From Symbiodinium microadriaticum (lineage: Eukaryota > Sar > Dinophyceae > Suessiales > Symbiodiniaceae): a stretch of 64,000 nt of DNA. Every line of letters starts with the position of its first letter. The first letter of the stretch is position 1. Positions 35,407-46,880 of the stretch are shown piece by piece. The stretch lies in contig LSRX01000296.1 of assembly GCA_001939145.1 (NCBI GenBank), positions 248,852-312,851 on the forward strand, in the 5' to 3' direction. A program made the translations under genes and the position numbers. The notes under the pieces are model-generated. The model did not search any database. It worked only from the letters and a program-made list of their open reading frames with translations, and was not told where the DNA came from.

Positions 35407-36198
35407 GGCAGAGAAGTGCACACAATGGGAGCCACAAAAAGCCTGGAATGGCTCCAGCCAAAATCTCAGCATAATGCTGCGGATGTGTACCTCGGCTTGC
35501 GGTTTTAGGCTTGGGGGTAGTGCCGACATCTCGATCCCTGCCAAAACGGCTGCTTGCTGAGAAGTACAACCAATTGTTCCAGCACATCGGGAACACATGG
35601 CACTACCCATCACACACCAGAAGCCGGTGCCAAACCTCCTCCTATCGGGCACGTTCGCAGCCATGGAGTTGCTACGCAGTTCCTGGGGCCTGCAAGCACC
35701 CTCAAGCCCTTCGAGCCCTGTCGAAAGCGATGCGTTGGACCTCAGAACTGCAACTTGCAAGCTGGCATCCAAGCATATCAATCCAGGAACGCTTTGGACC
35801 ACGCTCCTAGCTCTAAAGCGCCTAAAATCTCCAATCCCTGAAGCCCAAAGCCCAAAACTCATCGAGCCTTCGGTGTAAAGACGGATGAGAATGGACCCCA
35901 TCTCCTGCATGAGCCATTGGGCCGACCTGAAACTGAGGTTTGGGGAAGGAGGTGGCGGGGGGAGGGGGTGCTGAAGGCTTTGTGGTTCCGGGGGGACTTC
36001 CTGGGGCTCCTGATTCCGTCCTTGTTGCTGTCGCTGTTGCTGTTGCCGTTCCTGTTGGAGCTTAATGTTGATTTCAAAGCGGCTGCTGAAGAAAACGGTG
36101 CTGTCGGAGAGGGGGGCGCGCGGTGCTCGTCGGAGGAGGCAGTAGTAGCGGCAGCAGAGCAGGAGGAAGGAGGAGGACCCAAAGGGGCCAATGTCCAA
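35407..36198 (-). other. Open upstream extension of the hydrolase frame, probably untranslated
   Basis: This stretch is in frame with the peptidase gene and has no stop for 264 codons, so a longer protein of 934 residues is formally possible. Its translation looks non-coding. It has a Gln/Arg run from a degenerate CTGTTG tract (about 36020-36060), a proline run, and a segment derived from the dispersed telomere-like CCCTAAA-type repeat (35815-35875). The signal peptide begins only after it, which argues that translation starts at 35406. The 5' UTR would lie in the part next to 35406. At 35456-35464 the minus strand reads ATTTTGGCT, which also occurs in the dinoflagellate spliced leader. Confidence 0.5.
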
Positions 36199-39100
36199 AA
36201 ACGCGACGAAATGCAGTGTTCCAACATCTGAATTCGTAAGGGTGCGACGATGGGGCTTAGGACTTAGGAGACTGGTAGATGGGTTTGTGGGGACTTAGCG
36301 TTTTGGGACGTTGTTCTGGAGCTTTGGGACGTTTGGGACGAAGGCAGATCCAAGCGGCTGGACCATTCCTCGGTGGCCCAAACCAGCACCGAACCTCGCA
36401 GATCGCAGAGACCAGTGCTCGAAGTTGCAGGAGATCTGTCGGGGTCTGAAACCTTCCTCGATGTACATGATGTGCCTTCAGAATTGAGTGATGTTGCTGA
36501 TTGCTGCCACGCTAATTCCCAGACCACTAGGTCAAGCAGTCCGGACATTATGTTCAAAAGTACCGAGGGAAAGTGCGACAGATGTTGCAGATAGACGAAG
36601 CAGTGAGCAGGCCATCTACTTGTACCACTGCCGTTCGCTGGGTTCTGGAAACCCTGCTGAGAAGGCAGACTGTATGTGGAGCCAAGGAACTGCTCCTCGG
36701 CAGCATTGAAGTCCGTAGCCAGGTCCTGGCAAGTTGATTATGCTTTTCAGGGTCTTTCGGAGCCGGCGCAGTCTGCCATGCATTCGGGTCCGCTGGATTT
36801 CGCGTCCCCGGCAGCACCAAGTAAGCAGCATGCGCGGTCCGAGAACAGACCTTAACAGCAGCACTTATCGACAAACGGTGTTCAGGATTTCGGATGTAGA
36901 CACGACCTCGACATCACGGAAGTATACGAGACCCGAGCCAATGATGCATGTATTCCGACTCTTGCGATTCTGTGCCTGCTTTGGTCGCGACTTCTGCCTA
37001 GCAAATTTCCCAAGTGCAGTGAAAACCCCAGCCTTATTTTTCCAAAAAAACTTAGCACGTGCACTTGCGCTCAGGGCCTCTACGTCGATGAAACGATCCA
37101 CCCCCAAAAACTAGAAGCAATCAGCCGGGGAGCCAGGAAGAAGGAAGGAATGGTTGGTGTCGAGGATAGCTCGGCAAGAAGCAGCTCCGATCCGGGCATG
37201 GCCTCTGTAGGGCTTTGAGTGTTAGAGCATGTTGGGTGGTTAGGGTGCTCAGAGCGCTTAGGGCTTCTGAAGATTAGGGGGTTTTTCGGGTTTCGGGCCT
37301 GGGGTCTCTGGCGCTGAAAGCTGTTCGGTCCCATAGTATGGATTGCAAGGGCTGCCAGGGAAGTGCCGTGGAGTGGGGGGGAGGTTTCGGTAATGGGACT
37401 CGGGGTTGCGAAAGGGCTCCGCGCTTTGTTAGTTATAGTCTTTAGGGAAACGTACACGTCCGCGGCATGTACTGCTGCGGATTGCAACTTGGTTTGACGG
37501 ACCCAGACCCTTGACAACAATGGGGCTTCCAGGGGCACTTCCTGGAGGTAGGTGGTGCCATTTCACTGAGGGTGCAGTGCGCTTTGGGCTTAATACTGAC
37601 TAAAACTCTACGGACTTCAACAGCTTGGCTCCTGCGGTGCAAAAAGGCGAATTGAAAACTAGTGAGGCCAATCGATTCAGATTCCTAACCCCTAGCTACC
37701 AGTCCAGCCAGTATACTGCCCAAACGATGCCGAGCTCAACAAACCATGTCTGTAACACTCGTTGGTGCGGGAGAGAGCCGTGGAGACCCCCGCCTGCCGC
37801 AGCAAACGCTGAGCATCCGTCGGGGAAGGTTCCTGCAGGTGACACGGTGATGTTGTGAAGAGCTCAAATCTTGGAGCTGATTTTGGGATATTCACTTCTA
37901 GCTGTAAAGAGAAACAAGCATCGACAAAAAATCGCGGAAATCTGAGTCATGTGAGCATAGGCCTGCAGTGGGTTCAGGGGTTGGGGTTTGACGTTTCGGG
38001 AGGTAGGGCTCCAGGGCTTTACGATTTAAGCTTTCCTTGCAGGACCGTAATTTTTTGCTCGAAACACCCGAACCCGAAACCCGTTCAGCTCCTTGTCGGG
38101 ATTGCAGAGAGCACAGCAACATGTCCAACATGTTTGAAACGTCAGGCTTTCGTCCTCTTTGTTTATGCTTGGTCTTCCCACACTTCGCATCCTAAGTTGA
38201 CCTAACTCGAAACACTAAACCGCAGCACATGCTCCGCCTTGGACACGAGCAGGAGACGCGTGAGATGTCTCAGGGTCAGGAGCATGCCTGGCGAACTCTT
38301 GGGATGTAGGATAGTTGCGATGAAAGGCTTGCGCCGCGTAGAGGGGCTTCGTTTTTCGTGAGGATCCCCCGAAAGATGGGGCCGGAACATGAGCACCTCG
38401 GAACGGTTCAGGACTTTGAGGTCTCAGGTTTAGGCCTGGACCTCAGTTCTGAAAAGAATGCTGACGGCTGTTGTCTTTCAAGGTCGACAAGTTGCTCACA
38501 TGTCAGCTTCTGGCTCAAACCGATTAGGAATATCAATTTCCATTATCATCCTCTCGAACTATGCTAGACTCTGCCCACAAGGCAAACCCCAACGACAGAA
38601 TCCTTCCGAAAGCAAATTTCACCTGTGAGATAAAGATTACTTTCCTATGATTCGGGATGCCGCCCTGTACAGCAAATTCTTATGTACATTAAGAAACCAA
38701 GCTTACAAAAGTAGTAGCCACATGATTTGTGTAGTAAGAGTGTAGTAGTTAAGAAAGGAAAGACATCGAAACAAGCCCATGTTACGATGATAGCATTAGC
38801 AATCACAGGTGCCATGCTAACGTTCACTGTTGCACGTTCATAGCAACAGCCTATTAGGCCCAGGGCCAAGGCCCCGCGGCCTCTTCTTAAACGTCTAAGT
38901 CGGGCAGCGCTTTGCCCAAACTTGGAGCTTCGCAGCACAGCAGGTTTCGGATGCTGGGTTTAGGTCGGCCGGGGCCGAATCATTACCGTTTCCTGAGTGG
39001 CCTCATGCCTTCTTACGCTTGATCTTGGTGCCTAAGCTTTGTACACTCTGCTTCAGACCTAACCCACCGTATGCCTGGGCCTGGGCGAGGGGTTCTTTAG

Positions 39101-39429
39101 ATTGCAATGGAACTGAAGTTGGGGTCTCGCTCGGCTCAGGGTTTACGGATTTTGGGGTGGAGGGGGTTTCGGGTGCTGACTAAAGGGCCATCCTTCGATT
39201 CAAGAACTGCTCTACTAGCACAATTACCTTTTGTCTCAGTATGACTGCTGCCCTGCGTGCAGACCGACCCGCCCCAGCCTCGATCCGGAGCAGGAATGCC
39301 ACCTGGACCAGTAGCCGGATTGGGGTGCGTGGAGCTCCGAACCCGTGCGTTCAAAATGCTGGAGCCCTGCAGCTCCGAAAATTCATCCGATACTACAGGC
39401 GGTAGCATCGCCAGCATCGGACACAGTCA
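36199..39429. other. Non-coding, no recognised gene
   Basis: Upstream flank of the peptidase gene. G-rich telomere-like text is at 37205-37310, 37970-38025 and 39110-39175. At 36712-36733 the plus strand shares its first ten and last four bases with the dinoflagellate spliced leader, but the middle differs and no donor follows. Confidence 0.45.
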
Positions 39430-39770
39430 CTTGTCTTGGTAGTCGTAGTTGTTACTAGCGTAATTAGCGCAGTTGTTTCCGGATGGCTATGACTACTAAA
39501 CGTGTGATTACCAGTACTGTCGATTTCGTTGCTTGTGCTAGTGTTGGTACTGTGCCTTGCTACTCATGACTCAGAAAACTCATCATCGACACTAGAAGGA
39601 AACGGATGAGAACCCTTGTGCTCGTCATGGCAGTAAGTATCGTTATCACAGGAGTTCTGACGACACTCTTAGCATGATTTCTAGAGGCTGTGATGCTGAT
39701 TGTGCACAAGCCAGAAGAAGATGAGTCAAACTGCGCTTCATCCCAAGTCAATCAATGTGGTCAAGCCCCA
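39430..39770. repeat. Decayed GTA/TAC-like trinucleotide tract
   Basis: Frequent GTAGTT, TACTA, GTGCTAGTG and CATCATCG runs without a clean unit. Looks like an old trinucleotide array. Confidence 0.4.
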
Positions 39771-39774
39771 CCCG

Positions 39775-40170
39775 AAATCCTAAATCCTGAACCTTGCACA
39801 GTTACACTAAACCTGAAACCCTGAATAAATTTTGAAACCTAACGCCTTAATGCCAAACTAATACCCCTCTACCCTAAAGACTAAACCTTAATCAGGCTCC
39901 CACAACAACGCCTTAACCCCAAACCCTCACACCCTTAAAGCCTGAAACCCTCACACTCTACAACCCTGCAACCCAAAAATCAACCCTCGCACCCCAAAGC
40001 CCTAAAGCCAAACCCCTCACACCCCTAAAACCCTCAAACCCCAAAACCCAAAAACTCAAAAACGTTGCACATAAACCCTAAAACCCTCACACCCTAAAAC
40101 CCCAAAACCCAAAATTGCATCACAAGAGACCCTAAAGCCCTTACAGCCTAAAAACCTAGAGCCCGGCAAG
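39775..40170. repeat. Dense degenerate telomere-like tract (CCCTAAA/CCCTCAC)
   Basis: About 400 bp almost entirely of ACCCTAAA, ACCCTCAC, CCCCAAA and CCTGAAA units. Units are roughly 7-9 bp, never perfect for more than a couple of copies, all C-rich on the plus strand. It is the densest such tract in the window. Confidence 0.85.
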
Positions 40171-40308
40171 AGGTAAACCCGAAACCGCAAGATCCCCTAC
40201 TCGTCACGGCTGCTGGGCCAACCCATTGGCCTGAAGCGTCGGTGTGCGCCAAAGCTTCCAAGTTGGGGGTGCGACCTCCCCAGCGTCTTACGATTTAAGG
40301 ATGCGGTT

Positions 40309-40335
40309 GGAGGGGGTGGGGGGGGGAGGGGGGCA
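40309..40335 (+). other. G-run tract, quadruplex-capable
   Basis: Contains GGAGGGGGTGGG, then a long G run and AGGGGGGCAGG, giving at least four G-runs in 27 bp. It lies about 140 bp after the dense telomere-like tract. Confidence 0.7.
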
Positions 40336-42560
40336 GGTGCTCGGCTAGTAGCTTGGTTGGTGAGGGTCTTTATAATAAGGTGCTTGGGTTTCGGACTTTA
40401 GGATGTAAGGTGTGGAGCTTGGAGGGTTTGGGGTGCTACTGCGTGCTGGTAGGTTTTCGTTTGGGTCCATGGGCCTCTTTGTTGTTCCGGGTGTTCTGGA
40501 GTCAGGGCAGAGGGTCTGGAGCTTCGTGCCTAGAGCGAAGTGGCCCTGTTTGGGAGACATGGTGCCGGCATGGGGTGTGAGAAACTCCCGGTCTTCACAA
40601 GCCGTTTCAATGCGGGATCTTCCTGACCAAAAGCATCGGCAGCGATCTTCCTTGGAGAGGCACATCACACAAGAAACCATGAAGTCCGACACCACAAAAG
40701 TCGTTGGTCAAACTGGACCTCAGATTGAGTTCAGGATTCTCAGAAAATTCGGGGCCACTAGGGCCGCAGGCAAAGCAACCCCCCTCCCATTTGCGGATGC
40801 TGTCTCTCCTAGAAAGCCATAAAGTCAAAGTCTGGAACGAACTGCTTCGGCCTTTTAGCCTCTGATTCCGGACCCACAAAACCCCAGCGCCTGTAACCCG
40901 AAGCGTCAAGCCCTAAACTCAAAAGCTTGAAGAAAGATTGTGCACCCCCAGAACTCGCTACAAACAGGCTCCTGCCTCGGTGTCCCCAGTGCTCACCCAT
41001 TGCGTAGTAGAGCCCCGCGAAGAAGTCGGGTGAAAGGAGCTGGCTGTATGCCGGTATCCTGGCCGTTGTGGAATTGTCAAGCCTCTGCTGCTCCTTCTGG
41101 GTTGGTGCTTAAGGCTTACCTCATCCCGAAATTGCTTTAGACCCCAACACCTCTAACCATGAATCCTAAGCCCCCACACCCCCAAGTCCTAAACCTCACA
41201 CAATACCCCAAATCAGAAACGAAATTTCTTTACGAAATCTTGTGCCCCCTAACCAAACCGGATTTGCGTGTAAGGCTTGGGGTGCTTTAGCTTAGTGGAT
41301 TTCGGCCTCTTCTAAGCTTGCAGATGATTCCTGGAGGTTATAGGTTTTTTTTTTTTTTTTATGGGGCTTTCAAACCTCTTGTCGGGATCTACGGAGGGAT
41401 GAGGCTTCGGGCTTCGGGCTTCTGGCTTTAGGCATCGTGTTTGCAGTGCGGCTCAGCACTTCGCATTTTGCCCTGAAGTTGCTTCTCTTGCAGCAAAATG
41501 CAGCCACGGTGCTCCAACTTCCGGGCAAGGCCCACGATCAGCTGGAAGGACTGGCAAGTGATGATGGTCTAAACAGCACAACTATCATTGGTTCAAGGAT
41601 GCATTCCGCAATCGATGGCTTTTACTAAAAATTATACTGCTGCTACGACCCGCCTGCAAAGCCTGAACCCTGAACCTTCGTTGGAGCACTTCGGGGGCTG
41701 GTGAGGGCTGCTGCAACCTTGGCTGATGTTGGGTCTTGCGCTTTGTGCGTTCAGGGCGAGATTGAATCTGGAACACGAGCGTGTCCGGACAGTCCTGCAC
41801 GCACGTTGGGCATACGAGCCAGTCAAAGTCCAAGGCATCGCAAAAATAGAAACGGAGAGAAGCTCACCTAACACCAGCACAAAAATTAGTCGACCTGCTG
41901 AACACGGCACACAGAGGTGGCACTTAGACATTGCGTTCAGGCTCGGTGCATGACCCGGCGGTACCCCTGTGCAATAACAAAGCAATTGGACTCCACATGT
42001 CGGGCACATCACACCACAGATTAGGGATGCCCAAGGAACAAGATCACAGGTTGTTTCCAAGACCGAATCCACCAGCTTCGTACATCGTGAACCTCATTCC
42101 TCCTCGCTAAAGCCACAAAAGCAATGCCTAAATATTCAAATTTACTAGCAAGAGAACTAAGTCCAAAAGCCCCAAACCTGAAACCCTCCAGCAGGAAGCC
42201 ACGGATTCTCTTCTGAACCCTTAAATCCAGACACCTGAAACCACCCTGCCTCCATGATTTCATTCCCTGCAAGAATGAGAGGCCCATACCTGCTTTAGGG
42301 CAATTCCAGGGTAAAGCTTAGGATTCGGCGACCCTGTGTAACAACCCTGTCGAGAAGCGGAAGGCTGTTGCCATTTTCCAGGAAAGCACTTCTGCAGCAG
42401 TTATCATATCACTAGTCATGATCACGACAGTAAGCCAGCAGCAACGGCTGCAGCAGCTCCAGCTGTAGAGTAGTAACTGTAATAACAGTTGAAAAAAAGC
42501 AGTAGTAGCAATAGAAGCAGCAGCTGTAGTAGTTCAGTAGTCGTCGTAGTAATAACAGCC
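40336..42560. other. Non-coding, no recognised gene
   Basis: Telomere-like tracts at 40380-40435 (G-rich), 40865-40925 and 41135-41215 (C-rich). A T16 run at 41345-41360 is followed by G-rich text. Frames at 41632-42072 are not recognisable. Confidence 0.45.
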
Positions 42561-42564
42561 ATTG

Positions 42565-42614
42565 CAATCGAAGGAGGAGGAGGAGGAGGAGGAGAAGGAG
42601 GAGGAGGAGGAGGA
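42565..42614. repeat. (GGA)n microsatellite
   Basis: About 14 GGA units with one AGAAGG interruption, preceded by looser AGTAGT/GCAGCAG sequence from 42420. Confidence 0.9.
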
Positions 42615-42898
42615 AAAAGCATGGGGACAGAAGAATAAAGTGTCCTACAATTGACTGTGGTTGTATTTCGGCCAAGAGAACCATGGCAACAACAAGAACA
42701 GCACCACTAGCAAGCTCCGTGAGACGGTAATCTTTGAGTTCTGGCATCTGGATTTTTTTTAAGAATGTGGGCAGGCATGGTGGCTTGTATGCGCAGGTAA
42801 CAAAAACTTCTAAATTCGTGAAGTAAATCCATCGAGACTGAACCTACTCGGTATGTATGTGTATGTAAGTATATGCCGGTTCATGTATTAGGTCTGTT

Positions 42899-42996
42899 CT
42901 CTTTCTCTCTCTCTCGCTCTCTCTTTCTTTTTTGGCAGGGTTAGGGGCAAGGGGGTTGTCTCTTTCTCTCTCTCTCTCTCTCTCAGTCTCGCTCTA
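42899..42996. repeat. Two (TC)n tracts
   Basis: CTCTCT tracts at 42899-42930 and 42959-42990 are separated by about 30 bp containing TTTTTTGG and GGGGCAAGGGGG. Confidence 0.9.
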
Positions 42997-43529
42997 GATA
43001 TGTAGAATAGTTAGATAGATAAAAGGCTGACCCAACCCACTTGAATCCGCAACGCCCATGCCAGGACCCACAGCCCGCGTGGCCTGACCAAGTAGTATCC
43101 AGCCTTGATAGCCTGTCAGGATTGGGCCGAACCCACACAAAATGTACGCACCTGGAACACCTAAAGCCCGAGATCAGGCAGGGCCGGGCCTCGAACTGAC
43201 GGCTGGGGTTCACACGGCACCAACAGATCGGAAGCGGGTTTCGATGTGGGGTGGAGCTCTTGGTCTGAAGTGACCACCGAAGCCAGAAGTTGTACCACAA
43301 ACTCGGCATGCTACAACTCACCAGACGACTCAGCAAACCCCGAGCCGAGCCTGAAATCGACTCTCGCAATCTCTTATGCGGCGAAAAGGCGGCGCAGCAG
43401 CCCGGATGGAACAGCTTGGGTGATTGCACGACATGTGCAACGCAGAAGTCAACTTGGGCTACAAGTATCATGTACAAAGCATCTGAGAGAGAAACGGGCG
43501 CACTGATAAGCCTCACCCAAGCCTGAACC
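42997..43529. other. Non-coding, no recognised gene
   Basis: Mixed sequence with open frames on both strands (up to 177 codons) but no recognisable domain. Confidence 0.45.
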
Positions 43530-44105
43530 TGGAGCTTAAACTCCGAACCCCAAACCCTAAAAGCCGTAAAGCCGAAACAACTCGAGCCTCAATGGTCTGC
43601 TGAAGAACCTTATAAAGCCCGAAAAAGCCGACATCCTGAACCCTAAACCATAAACCCAAAAGCCTCTCAAGAACCTCGATCCGCTGATAGAGACCACAAA
43701 GAGCCCCAAGAAGCCCGAACTCTAAACTCTCGGAGGTTGGAGAGAAGACCAAGGCCTGCGCGACCTGGCCCAAAGGAAGGAAGCCGGAGACCTGCTTCAG
43801 ACCTCGTAGCTCAGTCACTCGGGGCTCGGAAGGCTTTNNNNNNNNNNNNNNNNNNNNNNNNNNNNNNNNNNNNNNNNNNNNNNNNNNNNNNNNAAGAACA
43901 AAAACCACCGAAAACTCCCCCAAAGCTTCAGCTCCTGGAGGCCCCGGCCGGTCATCACGTGGCCACTGAGTCGGAGCGACTGATCCAGCTTGCTCCTTGG
44001 GCTCAGGGAGTTTAGGGTTTCGGCTTTGGCGGTTAGGGCTTTTCGCTTGGAGGCTTTGGGGTTTGGCCTGGGTTTTCAAGGAGTTCGGTCGCTCGGGGCG
44101 CAGAG
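43530..44105. repeat. Facing telomere-like arms around an assembly gap
   Basis: A C-rich arm (43530-43730, with CCCCAAACCCTAAAAGCCG) and a G-rich arm (44005-44100, with AGGGAGTTTAGGGTTTCGG) flank the gap at 43838-43893. Confidence 0.6.
43838..43893. other. Assembly gap, 56 Ns
   Basis: Unknown bases. It sits between inverted telomere-like arms. Confidence 0.99.
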
Positions 44106-44329
44106 TCCGGGACCCCTGCTCCAACAGCCTAAAGCCTCCCAGCGAAACGCAAGGGCTTGCGTGTGGTTGTTTGGGAATCAAGGAAAGCACAGTGTCGTCA
44201 GCCTGAAGTGCGTGGCTTAAATCAAGTCGCTCGTGACCTCAATCTAGCTAACTCCAAAGAAAGGCTTGGGAGGATCTCTCGCTGAGGGCTACGTATGGGC
44301 GCCATCCACTCCCTACGAGTCATCGTGTC

Positions 44330-44450
44330 TTGCCCCTGAGGTATTTTCCCAAAACCCCTCTCCGTCCGAAAGCCCTGGCAAAACTAAACCCTGAACCCCC
44401 TAAAAAACCCCCAGAGCCCCTAAACCCCCTACTCAACCCTAAAACCCGCA
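44330..44450. repeat. Telomere-like C-rich tract
   Basis: CCCTGAACCCCCTAAAAAACC, AGCCCCTAAACCCCC and CAACCCTAAAACCC units in close succession. Confidence 0.7.
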
Positions 44451-44608
44451 ACCACCACCAGAAAAGAACAAAAAAAGTGTTTAGGGCCTCAAAGCTCCCT
44501 CGAAAGCCCAGCAAGACAGGTTTGCTCTCCGAGGGGCTCTGGGTCGTAGCTGAAGGGCTCCAGTTGGTCGGCGAGGAACGCCTGCCGAGATTAGGCCACT
44601 GAATGAGC

Positions 44609-44865
44609 ACATCCGTCGAAACGGTCCCAAAAACACCAAAAATACCAAAGATTCAGAGCTACTCCAAAGGCCATTTCTCGAGACAGTCCCAAAAGAAACA
44701 AAAATACCAAAGCCCATAGATACTCATATGAGCATATTTCTCGAGACAGTCCAAACAATAAGAATACCAAACCCCGCAGGCTAAAACGTAGGCGTATTCC
44801 TTGAGACAGTCCAAAAAACGAAAAACAAAGAGTTGGAGCTATTCCAGAAGAGCTTGGAATCGTTG
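44609..44865. repeat. About 62-bp tandem repeat, four diverged copies
   Basis: The anchor GAGACAGTCC (GAAACGGTCC in copy 1) recurs at 44618, 44680, 44743 and 44803, with spacings of 62, 63 and 60 bp. Each anchor is followed by an A-rich stretch with AATACCAAA in copies 1-3. The ends of copies 1 and 4 also match (GAGCTACTCCA, GAGCTATTCCA). Confidence 0.85.
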
Positions 44866-45960
44866 GTTTGCGGAATATATCTCGAACCGATTTCAGGCGG
44901 GTTCTAGCAATGGGCAGCCGTATTCGGACCGTCAGGTGTGCACTTTTGCTGTTTCCATGTACCCACCGCCGGAATTGTCCACACTAGTGTCAAAGAACCG
45001 AACCCCCTTGTCGGCTGCAGGAAAAGAGCGCGCAGTGTGGCACTCTCAAGCCTGATCCGCCTCGGACAGCCCAATACCACGACGCACTGATGACAGACGA
45101 GATTCAAAATTCAAACCATGGAGCATGAGGCCCGTCATGACCGGTTTGCAGCTCCTCTGTCGATCTCAAACCTCGGACCTTCTACCAGAAATCACTTCTC
45201 GAAATCCCCAAGAGCCCCAAACCATTGGCAAATGAGCGTGGATGCCGAGCAAGAAGCAAGTCCCCTCTCTCAGCCTCTATCCGCACGGTGCGCATCTGGA
45301 CATTTGCGTCACAGACCCTGTGTCAGCGCGAGGTCATGAGGTATGATTCCATTTCAGGATATTTCAGGTGTCCAGGCTTGGATGGCAGAAGGCGTTACAA
45401 AACGGCTTGCATGTCTAGGTTCGTCTCCGCATGTGCCCTCGCAAGCACTTGGGGTCTGCGGGGTGCCTAGTTGACAAGATGTCGAGCTGGAGCTGTGTAA
45501 AGGTACATGGACCAGGACTTCAAATGAATACTAGTTTCTACCATTCAGGCTCCTGTGGCGGTATCTGAAGGAAGCCTTTACCGGTCAATGTACTTTTGGT
45601 AGTAACACGAATCTATCTCATGCAGAGCGTTCGTCGCCATCATCATCAGCACAACCGCCATCTTCCTCATGACGGTGATCGCCATCATCATGACGACACC
45701 AGCAACAATAGCATCAAAAGACCAAAATGACAACCACCGCGATAGCAGCAGTAGCAGTGTGGGAAGAGTGCCTGCTCGTCATGGTCAGCAAGCACGACGA
45801 ACTATTGGACCACACAAATCGCAACAGCAATAGCAAGCGCATTGCATACAGTATAAGTCATATATAACTGTTAACAGTATACTCCTGCTGAAGCATTCAG
45901 AACAACCGTAGTGGTCGTGATTGGAGTAGTCGTTGTAAGGCTGGTACTGAGACGGCACAC
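44866..45960. other. Non-coding, no recognised gene
   Basis: Mixed sequence. Loose CATCATCAT and GCAGCAGTAGC runs at 45635-45760 are decayed trinucleotides. Confidence 0.5.
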
Positions 45961-46042
45961 ATATGCAACGCTGGAAACACATAAACGAATGCGCTCTAGT
46001 ACATGTGCTCATATAGTCAGTTTACAGATCCTTATGTACATT

Positions 46043-46047
<5 letters not shown>

Positions 46048-46112
<65 letters not shown>

Positions 46113-46164
46113 TAATAATCACAACAACAATAATAATAACTATAATAATAATTATTATTATTAT

Positions 46165-46213
<49 letters not shown>

Positions 46214-46230
46214 ACAGATGTAAGAAGTGC
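46048..46230. repeat. (TA)n / (TAA)n / (TG)n microsatellite
   Basis: Long TA runs at 46048-46104 and 46166-46202, AAT/ATT triplets between them, and a TG run to 46213. Confidence 0.95.
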
Positions 46231-46310
46231 GCATGTCGTATCTCTGCGTGTCTGAATGGCAAACTATGATATGCTACGCTATGCTATGCAAAGATATGCC
46301 ATGCTGAGTT

Positions 46311-46370
46311 GGGTTAGGCTAGGTTTAGGTTAGGTTAGGTTTAGGCTAGGTTAGGCTAGGGTAGGTTATG
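46311..46370 (+). repeat. TTAGG-type tandem tract
   Basis: GGTTAGG, GGTTTAGG and GGCTAGG units in near-continuous tandem over 60 bp. More regular than the dispersed telomere-like text and of a different unit (5-6 bp). Confidence 0.85.
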
Positions 46371-46402
46371 GTATTCATGCATGCATGCATGCATGCATGC
46401 AT
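46371..46402. repeat. (ATGC)n microsatellite
   Basis: About six ATGC units directly after the TTAGG-type tract. Confidence 0.9.
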
Positions 46403-46534
46403 ACGTATAGAGTCATGAATACATAAATATGTACACATAAAGGCACATGTGTTTGCACATGCACAAGTACGCGCAGACAGAGACATGCATGCGTGCGTGC
46501 ATACATCTACATCTGTTACATACGTTCACAAACG

Positions 46535-46870
46535 ATTGTTCACCCACCTACCCACCTACCTACCTACCTAACTACCTACCTACCTGCCTGCCTGCCTGCC
46601 TGCCTGCCTACCTGCTGCCTACCTGCCTACCTGCCTACCTGCCTACCTGCCTACCTGCCTACCTCCCTGCCTGACCTGCCCAGCTACATATACACATTCC
46701 CAGCTACTGTGGTACATACACACATGCATGCATGCTTGGATACATTGCATGCATGCCTACATAGATACACCCGTACGAAAATACACACATACATACGTGC
46801 ATACATACATACATCCATACATCCATACATACATACATCCATCCATACATACATACATATACACATACAG
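46535..46870. repeat. CTAC/CTGC and ACATAC microsatellites
   Basis: CTAC and CTGC tetramers at 46543-46680, then ATGCATGC and ACATAC/ACATCC tetramers at 46715-46866. Confidence 0.95.
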
Positions 46871-46880
46871 ATGTGCACAT

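Noticed and set aside
36712-36733. Possible spliced-leader RNA gene (starts TCCGTAGCCA, ends CAAG)
   Set aside because: The first ten and last four bases fit the dinoflagellate leader, but the middle does not, no GT donor follows, and several nine-base matches are expected by chance in 64 kb.
41345-41360. T16 run as a retroposed poly(A) tail
   Set aside because: No coding or element sequence on the expected side and no flanking direct repeats.
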